Assembly (NCBI GenBank): GCA_964545875.1
Contig: CAZJHH010000005.1
Coordinates: 1-64,000 of the forward strand
Reading direction: 5' to 3'
Origin: DAIPKP01 sp964545875
GTDB taxonomy: Bacteria > Synergistota > Synergistia > Synergistales > Aminiphilaceae
DNA: 64,000 nucleotides
Shown one piece after another: positions 59,080 to 64,000 of the stretch. The notes under the pieces are model-generated. The model was given only the letters and a program-made list of their open reading frames with translations. It searched no databases and was not told the DNA's origin. Made by a program: the position numbers and the translations under genes. Each line of letters starts with the position of its first letter. Within the stretch, counting starts at the first letter, position 1.

Positions 59080-60057
59080 ATGAGAATTGCATTGATCGTA
59101 GGCATAAATTATTACAAAAATGGATCCCCTCTGCAAGGGGGCGTTAATGATGCTCATTCTGTAAACGCAGTTTTAGAGAGGCATAGCGATGGTTCTGTAA
59201 ACTTTGACTGTCAATTATTAACAGGTACTGGGCCAACGGAAATAATAGAACGTGGTGAACTGAAGAATAAAATATCGGAGTTATTTAATAATAGAAATGC
59301 AGATACTGCCCTATTCTACTTCTCAGGTCATGGCCATATAGAAGCTACCGGAGGGTATCTACTTACATCTGAGGTATCTAGAGGTGATGAGGGCGTTTCT
59401 CTTGCTGAAGTATTAACACTTGCAAACAGTTCTTCAATAAAAAACAAAATTATTATTATTGATAGCTGCCATTCAGGAATTGCGGGAACGCCACCAGGAG
59501 AAGGTAATTTAGCTTCACTATCTGAAGGGGTCACTGTCTTGACTGCTTCGACTGCAGATCAGTACGCATCCGAAGAAAATGGACGAGGAGTCTTTACAAA
59601 TCTCTTAGTTGATGCGCTAAGCGGAAGTGCTGCCAATTTAACGGGTGACATAACGCCCGGAAGCATCTACGCCCACATTGATCAATCCCTTAGTGCATGG
59701 GAGCAGCGACCTGTTTTTAAAACCAATGTAAAGCAATTTGTATCACTAAGAAAAACCACCCCACCGATATCCCTTGAAGACTTAAAAGAGATTGCAACCT
59801 TGTTTCCTTCACCAGGCTATTCATTTCAATTAGATCCAACATTTGAGCCAGAAATGAAGGGAAGGGACGAAGGTATGTCAGATCCCATCAATGAAAACAC
59901 AAGAATATTTTCGATTCTTCAAAAATATAGCCACCTAAACCTACTTGTACCAGAGGGTGTGCCCCACGTGTGGAATGCTGCAATGGAAAGCAAGTCGTGC
60001 AGATTAACCGCTCTCGGTGAACATTACAGGAGGCTGGTAAAGAAAAGTAGAATATAG
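59080..60057 (+). CDS. Caspase-like (C14) protease, probable effector
   Basis: A 325-residue protein. Residues 1-210 are a caspase/metacaspase fold: MRIALIVGINYYKNGSPLQGGVNDAHSV, LFYFSGHGH (catalytic His84), KIIIIDSCHSGIAG (catalytic Cys130), then TASTADQYASEENGRGVFTNLLVDAL. The last ~110 residues are a separate domain with IFSILQKYSHLNLLVPEGVP and SKSCRLTALGEHYRRLVKKSRI, possibly sensing or regulating. AAAGGAG lies six bases before the ATG. Co-transcribed with the TIR gene, it fits a Thoeris variant with a caspase-like effector that cleaves host proteins on infection. Activation mode is inferred. Confidence 0.9.
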   Translation: MRIALIVGINYYKNGSPLQGGVNDAHSVNAVLERHSDGSVNFDCQLLTGTGPTEIIERGELKNKISELFNNRNADTALFYFSGHGHIEATGGYLLTSEVSRGDEGVSLAEVLTLANSSSIKNKIIIIDSCHSGIAGTPPGEGNLASLSEGVTVLTASTADQYASEENGRGVFTNLLVDALSGSAANLTGDITPGSIYAHIDQSLSAWEQRPVFKTNVKQFVSLRKTTPPISLEDLKEIATLFPSPGYSFQLDPTFEPEMKGRDEGMSDPINENTRIFSILQKYSHLNLLVPEGVPHVWNAAMESKSCRLTALGEHYRRLVKKSRI

Positions 60058-60175
60058 ATGGAAAAGTCAGTTTTCCAACCAGCTTGGTTGATTTTGGTAA
60101 TGACGTTATTTGAGCAAATCCAATTAGAACAAATATTAGATTATTGCAGAGAATTTTATTCAAAATCTCCTTATG

Positions 60176-60207
60176 TTATCCACGACCTTATCCACAATCC
60201 ATCCACA
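60176..60207 (+). repeat. Three DnaA-box-like motifs
   Basis: TTATCCACG (60176-60184), TTATCCACA (60188-60196, exact consensus) and CCATCCACA (60199-60207), at 11-12 base intervals on one strand, directly after an AT-rich segment. Confidence 0.5.
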
Positions 60208-60249
60208 GGGGGGACAGCAGATAACACCCCCCTGTCAGCAGATAACACC
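60205..60249 (+). repeat. Direct repeats CAGCAGATAACACC and an enclosing hairpin
   Basis: CAGCAGATAACACC occurs at 60215-60228 and 60236-60249, 21 bases apart (two helical turns). ACAGGGGGG (60205-60213) and CCCCCCTGT (60227-60235) can pair around the first copy. Confidence 0.65.
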
Positions 60250-60596
60250 GAAGTAGAACTATTGAAGGAGAGACAAGAAGTAGAAGAACCCCACCGCCAG
60301 CCCCGGGGGCCTTTCGCAAAGGAGGGTTCCCTTTTTTGTTCCCCTCCCCCCGCTTTCCCCCCTTTCCGCAAGGCTACCCCCTGCGGGGCTCAAGAAAAGG
60401 CTTCCCTCCCTGCGGTCGGCCCCTTCGGGGGCCTTGTCATTCGCTCCCTTCGGGGGCAATACGCCGTTGCGGGGGGAAAGCTGTTTTTTCCCGTTCCCGG
60501 TGGCAATAGAGGCCATAACCACCAGCTCTTTTACCCTGCCGGATCTACCCCCTATCCTTGGAGAGGAAAAACTCCCAGGGAAAGGAGGTGAAAAGT

Positions 60597-60812
60597 ATGG
60601 CCGAGTATAGCAACAAGTCCAGCCGCATGGCCCTTCGGGTGCAGACCGGCACCGACGGAGAGGGAAACCCCGTTCTCAGCACTCTTTCCTGGAGCAACGT
60701 GGATGCTTCCGTCACCGCGGACAACGTGGATGCCGTGGCGGGGGCTCTGGAAAACCTTCTGGATGTACCCGTGGCGGAGATTCAGAAGGCGGATACCGAC
60801 CTTGTCATCTAG
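60597..60812 (+). CDS. DUF1659 protein
   Basis: A 71-residue protein: KSSRMALRVQTGTDGEGNPVLSTLSWSNVDASVTADNVDAVAGALENLLDVPVAEIQKADTDLVI, the DUF1659 pattern. Family function is unknown. The ATG at 60597 has GGAGGTGA five bases upstream; upstream codons of the frame are not used. It precedes a DUF2922 gene by 74 bases, the usual pair in Firmicutes and Synergistetes. Confidence 0.8.
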   Translation: MAEYSNKSSRMALRVQTGTDGEGNPVLSTLSWSNVDASVTADNVDAVAGALENLLDVPVAEIQKADTDLVI

Positions 60813-60886
60813 TGCCCGAGTGGAGTGTCCGAAGGAGTTCGGACACCGGGCACAGCGTAAGCATGAACGAAAGGAGGTGAAACGGA

Positions 60887-61093
60887 ATGGCCAAGACTCT
60901 GCGTATGCATTTTGAGACTGCCGCCGGGGACACCTGGACCATGAGCATGAAGTACCCCAAGGATGGATTGACGAAGGCCCAGGTGGATACCGCCATGAAC
61001 GCGGTGATTTCCAGCGGGATCTTCCTTAAATCCCCCGCGAGCATCAAGGGGGCGGATATCGTGGACCGGACGGTTACCAAGATCACCGCATAA
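60887..61093 (+). CDS. DUF2922 protein
   Basis: A 68-residue protein: TLRMHFETAAGDTWTMSMKYPKDGLTKAQVDTAMNAVISSGIFLKSPASIKGADIVDRTVTKIT, matching DUF2922. Function unknown. AAAGGAGGTGA seven bases before the ATG. Followed by a terminator. Confidence 0.82.
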   Translation: MAKTLRMHFETAAGDTWTMSMKYPKDGLTKAQVDTAMNAVISSGIFLKSPASIKGADIVDRTVTKITA

Positions 61094-61128
61094 GCGATAC
61101 AAGCGACACTATACGACGGTGGATGACA

Positions 61129-61163
61129 GGCCGGGCCCGGAGTATTCCGGCCCGGTTTTTTTC
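61129..61163 (+). terminator. Terminator after the DUF2922 gene
   Basis: CCGGGCCCGGA pairs with TCCGGCCCGG (one bulged C) around GTAT, followed by seven T. Confidence 0.85.
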
Positions 61164-61177
61164 ATTTGAAAAAATTT

Positions 61178-61186
61178 TGATATAAT
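61178..61186 (+). promoter_or_regulatory. Extended -10 promoter of yvrJ
   Basis: TGATATAAT: a perfect TATAAT (61181-61186) with TG one base upstream; 20 bases before the ATG, just after the DUF2922 terminator. Confidence 0.5.
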
Positions 61187-61205
61187 TTCGAAAGGAGGAA
61201 AGAAC

Positions 61206-61349
61206 ATGGAGGAAATGCTTGCCAACATCGCCCAGAGCGGGTTTTCCGTGGCCGTGGCGGCGTATCTGCTGATCCGCATGGAGAAACGCCTGGAGGCGCT
61301 TACCGAAGCCATTCGGGAACTTCGGGATTGGATCCGGATACCCGAATGA
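61206..61349 (+). CDS. yvrJ: YvrJ-family small membrane protein
   Basis: A 47-residue protein: MEEMLANIAQSGFSVAVAAY, LLIRMEKRLEALTEAIRELR. It has one membrane-span-length segment (residues 8-23) and a charged helix, the YvrJ pattern. Such genes accompany DUF1659/DUF2922. Role unknown; a holin-like build is a guess. AAAGGAGG lies seven bases before the ATG. Own promoter. Confidence 0.8.
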   Translation: MEEMLANIAQSGFSVAVAAYLLIRMEKRLEALTEAIRELRDWIRIPE

Positions 61350-61450
61350 TCCGCCCGGGGATTCTCTTTTCCTTGCGGATCCGGCGGAGGCTTTCCCAGG
61401 CCCGCCTCGAAGAACTGGCGGGAATTACCCAGGAGTATCTTTTTTCTTTT
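61346..61450 (+). pseudogene. Truncated XRE-type helix-turn-helix fragment
   Basis: Starting at an ATG that overlaps the yvrJ stop (ATGA), about 32 codons read MIRPGILFSLRIRRRLSQARLEELAGITQEYLF, like the opening of a Cro/C1 domain (LR..R..LSQ..LA..AGI...Y). The frame then runs into the tRNA-Ala terminator. No ribosome binding site beyond coupling. Tentative. Confidence 0.3.
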
Positions 61451-61487
61451 TTCCTCTGGTGTCTATTGGGTGTCTGGAAAAGAAAAA

Positions 61488-61514
61488 GGGGTTTCGGCAA
61501 AAAGCCGAAACCCC
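61488..61514 (-). terminator. Terminator of tRNA-Ala
   Basis: GGGGTTTCGGC/GCCGAAACCCC 11-bp stem, TTTTT loop on minus, followed by TTTTTCTTTT. Confidence 0.9.
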
Positions 61515-61525
61515 TGTGTTTCCAA

Positions 61526-61600
61526 TGGTGGAGCTGGGGGGACTTGAACCCCCGACCTCTTCCATGCCAAGGAAGCGCGCTCCCTCTGCGCCACAGCCCC
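61526..61600 (-). tRNA. tRNA-Ala (anticodon GGC)
   Basis: A 75-base cloverleaf: acceptor GGGGCTG/CAGCTCC with the G3-U70 pair, anticodon loop TTGGCAT (GGC), T arm TTCAAGT loop, encoded CCA. It decodes GCC and GCT. It borders the accessory region. Confidence 0.94.
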
Positions 61601-61616
61601 GAGTGCAACGTTGAGC

Positions 61617-61645
61617 ATTATAGAGATCCTGCAAGAAGATGTCAA
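61617..61645 (-). promoter_or_regulatory. Promoter of tRNA-Ala
   Basis: On minus TTGACA (61645-61640), 17-base spacer, TATAAT (61622-61617): full consensus. Confidence 0.92.
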
Positions 61646-61712
61646 GCGAAATTTGAATTCCATGCGTCTGAGACCATGCAAAGCTCGGGAAAAAGTCTCC
61701 GGCTCCGACAAC

Positions 61713-62564
61713 CTAGGAGGTCTTCTGCCGGAGCCCCCGAACCCATTCGAAGATTCCCACCGCCGCCGCGGCGCTTACGTTGAGGGAACCCGTGCTGCCA
61801 AGCATGGGGAGTGCTGCAAGTTCATCGCACCGCTCTCCCACCAGCCGGGAAAGACCCTTGCCTTCGGAGCCCAGAACCAGGGCCAGCCGGGGAGGAAGAG
61901 TAGCTCCCTCCCAGAGAAGATTAGGGGATGAGGGCTCCATTCCCACCGTCCAGAAACCGAGGTTCTGAAGATCCTGCAAGGCTCGGGGGAGGTTCACCAC
62001 CCGAAGAAGGGGCACTCGCAAGGCCGCCCCCGCACTGGCCCGTACCACCGCCTCGGTGGGAAGGGCTCCCCGCCGCTCCGGAAAGAGCACTCCCAAGGCT
62101 CCCGCTACTTCGGCGGTACGGATGATGGCCCCCATGTTCTGAGGATCCTGAATATGATCGAGCACCACCACCAGGGCGGGCTCATCGCTGCTTTCCCTGG
62201 CTGCAGCCCATTCGTCGAAGGACACCGTAGGCACAGGAAGCATGGACGCCGCCACGCCCTGGTGCTTTACGTCCCCCAGAAGGTCGTACATTTCCTGGGA
62301 GCTGAGAAAGCTGCAGGGGATGCCATACTCCGCCGCTACGGCGAGAAGCTCCTTTTCCCGTCCCCGTTTTTCCTCCTGAACATAGAGATGCCGAAGACGC
62401 TCGGGGAGATCCTGAAGGGCATGTACCGCATGTTTTCCGTAAAGAAGCTCCTCCCGGTTTTCTCGACTGTTCCGGCTTTCCCGAATATCCTTCCGGCTGC
62501 TCCGATTTTTCCGGGGGCCGGAATCTTCCCGGCTTTCCTGATTAGGCCGTTTTTTCCTGGGCAT
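61713..62564 (-). CDS. rlmB: 23S rRNA 2'-O-methyltransferase RlmB (TrmH/SpoU family)
   Basis: A SPOUT methyltransferase of 283 residues. After a basic, low-complexity N terminus (residues 1-38, rich in R/S/E), the substrate-binding ELLYGKHAVHALQ and the catalytic SpoU motifs VVVLDHIQDPQNMGAIIRTAEVAGALGV, LVLGSEGKGLSRLV and LPMLGSTGSLNVSAAAAVGIFEW follow. The expected target is G2251, inferred by family. ATG with AAAGGAAAGA six bases upstream, overlapping the end of uvrA by 23 bases. Confidence 0.92.
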   Translation of the reverse strand: MPRKKRPNQESREDSGPRKNRSSRKDIRESRNSRENREELLYGKHAVHALQDLPERLRHLYVQEEKRGREKELLAVAAEYGIPCSFLSSQEMYDLLGDVKHQGVAASMLPVPTVSFDEWAAARESSDEPALVVVLDHIQDPQNMGAIIRTAEVAGALGVLFPERRGALPTEAVVRASAGAALRVPLLRVVNLPRALQDLQNLGFWTVGMEPSSPNLLWEGATLPPRLALVLGSEGKGLSRLVGERCDELAALPMLGSTGSLNVSAAAAVGIFEWVRGLRQKTS

Positions 62565-64000
62565 GACTTTTCTTTCCTTTCCGCATGGCGGCAGTTTTCT
62601 CGGAACTCATGGTTCTGCCGAGGCTTTCCAGATATTCCCGAAGGTAGGCCGAGGTATATCCCTTTCCGGAACGGGCCACCTCCTCGGGAGTTCCCGAGGT
62701 CATGATGGTTCCCCCCTTGTCGCCGCCTTCGGGTCCGAGGTCGAGGATGTAATCCACCGATGCGAGGACGTCCAGATTATGTTCGATCACCGCCACGGTG
62801 TTCCCCTTGTCTACCAGCCGATTGAGCAGTACGAGGAGTTTCTTGACGTCCCCGTAGTGAAGCCCCGTGGTGGGTTCATCCAGAAGGTAGAGGGTTTTTC
62901 CGGTGAAACGTTTGCTGAGTTCCGTAGCGAGCTTTACCCTCTGGGCTTCTCCGCCGCTGAGAGTGAGAGAGGATTGCCCCAGCCGGATGTATCCCAGCCC
63001 GGCATCCTGAAGCACCCCTAGTTTTCGAGCTATCCGGGAATGGTTGGCGAAGAGATCCAGAGCTTCGTCCACCGTAAGGCTGAGTACGTCGGCAATGGAG
63101 TGCCCCTTGTAGCGAACCTCCAGGGTTTCCGCATTATAGCGCTTTCCGCCGCAAACATCGCAGGTAACGTAGACATCCGGAAGAAAGAGCATGGACACCT
63201 TCACCTCTCCATCCCCCTTACATGCTTCACAGCGACCGCCCTTGACGTTGAAGCTGAATCGTCCCGGAGCATATCCACGCATACGGGCCTCGGGAAGCTG
63301 GGCAAAGAATTCCCGTATGGGGGTGAAGAGTCCCGTGTAGGTGGCGGGATTGGATCGGGGGCTTCTTCCGATGGGATCCTGATCGATGAGCACCAGATTT
63401 TCGATTTCCCCATGCCCTTCCAGAGACGCGCAGGTGGGGATAATAGTGTGGGCCTTTCGGGGATTAAGAGCTCTTTTAAGGTTCTGGTAGAGCACATCGA
63501 AGAGCAGGGTGCTCTTGCCGGATCCGGAAACTCCCGAGAGACCGAGGAAAATCCCCGTGGGGAGGGTTACGTCCAAATCCCGAAGGTTGAACTTCCGGGC
63601 TCCTTCTATGTGTATCCACCCCTTGGGTTTGCGCCGTTTTCGGAGAAGCACCGCCCCGCTGGTCTTGCCCTGAAGATAGAGCCCCGTGGGGGAACCGCCC
63701 TCCATGACCTCTTGGGGAGTTCCCGAGGCGATGAGTTCGCCTCCCTTTTCTCCCGCTCCCGGACCAAGTTCGAGAAGATAGTCCCCGGCCATCATGGTTT
63801 CCCGATCATGCTCCACCACGAGAATGGAGTTCCCCAGATCCCTCATTTCCCGAAGGATGGCGAGAAGTCGGTCCGTATCCCGGGGATGAAGCCCCACGGT
63901 AGGTTCGTCGAGAACGTAGAGCACCCCGGTAAGTTTCGAGCCGATCTGGGTAGCCAGCCGGATACGCTGACTCTCCCCGCCGCTCAAGGTATCCGCCCTC
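62542..64000 (-). CDS. uvrA: Excinuclease ABC subunit A, 3' part
   Basis: The C-terminal ~485 residues of UvrA, the damage-recognition ATPase. TLSGGESQRIRLATQIGSKLTGVLYVLDEPTVGLHPRD ends the first ABC module; GVSGSGKSTLLFDVLYQNL begins the second; CEACKGDGE and CDVCGGKR are the zinc cysteines, and LGQSSLTLSGGEAQRVKLATELSK is the second signature. The gene continues past the window end. C-terminal TTAMRKGKKSHAQ tail. Confidence 0.97.
   Translation of the reverse strand, partial: RADTLSGGESQRIRLATQIGSKLTGVLYVLDEPTVGLHPRDTDRLLAILREMRDLGNSILVVEHDRETMMAGDYLLELGPGAGEKGGELIASGTPQEVMEGGSPTGLYLQGKTSGAVLLRKRRKPKGWIHIEGARKFNLRDLDVTLPTGIFLGLSGVSGSGKSTLLFDVLYQNLKRALNPRKAHTIIPTCASLEGHGEIENLVLIDQDPIGRSPRSNPATYTGLFTPIREFFAQLPEARMRGYAPGRFSFNVKGGRCEACKGDGEVKVSMLFLPDVYVTCDVCGGKRYNAETLEVRYKGHSIADVLSLTVDEALDLFANHSRIARKLGVLQDAGLGYIRLGQSSLTLSGGEAQRVKLATELSKRFTGKTLYLLDEPTTGLHYGDVKKLLVLLNRLVDKGNTVAVIEHNLDVLASVDYILDLGPEGGDKGGTIMTSGTPEEVARSGKGYTSAYLREYLESLGRTMSSEKTAAMRKGKKSHAQEKTA

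Larger units (their letters stand above)
60058..60596. other. Non-coding stretch: AT-rich segment, DnaA-like boxes, repeats, GC-rich hairpins
   Basis: No supported gene. Order: an AT-rich segment (60100-60172), DnaA-box-like motifs (60176-60207), tandem direct repeats (60215-60249), then about 280 bases of GC-rich DNA with many short hairpins, such as GGCCCC-TTCG-GGGGCC near 60418-60433. An open frame from 60058 exists, but lacks a ribosome binding site and turns into low-complexity sequence. Confidence 0.55.

Noticed and set aside
60058..60591. Open frame right after the caspase-like gene, possible third member of the defence operon
   Set aside because: No ribosome binding site, and the second half translates hairpin-rich GC-rich DNA and the DnaA-box/repeat array; I treat it as non-coding, though a short peptide cannot be excluded.
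61328..61783. 151-codon frame with WSWGDLNPRPLPCQGSALPL
   Set aside because: The translation is the antisense of tRNA-Ala, a well-known artefact; only the first 30 codons were kept as a tentative HTH remnant.

Overview
The window is a 64 kb piece of a bacterial chromosome, about 55% GC, with dense gene packing, overlapping starts and stops, strong AGGAGG-type ribosome binding sites and frequent GTG/TTG starts. A complete bacterial V-type (A/V) ATPase operon replaces an F-type one. Together with diderm traits (a periplasmic SurA-like foldase, a TolB-like secreted propeller, a lipoprotein), an IspD-IspF fusion and a DUF1659-DUF2922-YvrJ cluster, this suggests an anaerobic member of the Synergistota. 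The assignment is an inference; there is no rRNA or phylogenetic marker analysis here.

Layout. 22-4.8 kb: Nif3-like protein, DUF2294 protein, a membrane PAS-PAS-GGDEF diguanylate cyclase and tRNA-Arg(CCT). 4.8-13.2 kb, minus strand: the classic translation-factor operon rimP-nusA-ylxR-L7Ae-infB-DUF503-rbfA-nrnA-truB-ribF, preceded by a promoter and a terminator/attenuator hairpin abutting the rimP ribosome binding site. 13.2-18.5 kb: guaB, a fused ispDF, a PIN-TRAM membrane protein, recR and ebfC. 18.5-29.5 kb, minus: wecG-like fusion, CBS protein, atpH-I-K-E-C-F-A-B-D, then rlmH, which looks like one long operon. 29.8-36.3 kb, minus: uvrC-ribD-ribE-ribBA-ribH-serS. 36.4-40.7 kb, plus: cysS, an orphan xdhC and an ABC-F ATPase. 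41-55 kb: tRNA-Ser and tRNA-Arg, a SurA-like foldase, polA, gltX, asparaginase, a TolB-like protein, prfC, a PNPOx-like protein, a Sel1 protein and a two-gene glycolipid-type operon (pseudo-phosphoesterase/GT4 fusion plus UPF0104 flippase-like protein). 61.5-64 kb: tRNA-Ala, rlmB and the 3' part of uvrA.

The accessory region is 56.5-61.4 kb, between a DUF3089 lipoprotein and tRNA-Ala. It holds two decayed tyrosine-recombinase fragments in opposite orientations, a HigB/HigA-like toxin-antitoxin pair between 15-bp direct repeats, two perfect dyads with a shared core, and a distinctly AT-rich two-gene cassette encoding a TIR-like (ThsB/DUF1863) protein and a caspase-like protease. Next come a cluster of DnaA-box-like motifs with direct repeats and the small DUF1659-DUF2922-YvrJ genes. 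The TIR-caspase pair is the most exciting item: it fits a Thoeris-type antiphage system in which a TIR-made nucleotide signal would switch on a caspase-like effector.

Three proteins look like fusions carrying degenerate enzyme halves or compact forms: a WecA-like pseudo-transferase fused to a WecG/TagA glycosyltransferase, a pseudo-metallophosphoesterase fused to a GT4 glycosyltransferase, and a glutamyl-tRNA synthetase lacking the usual cysteine-rich insert. No FMN riboswitch, CRISPR array or intact transposase was seen.
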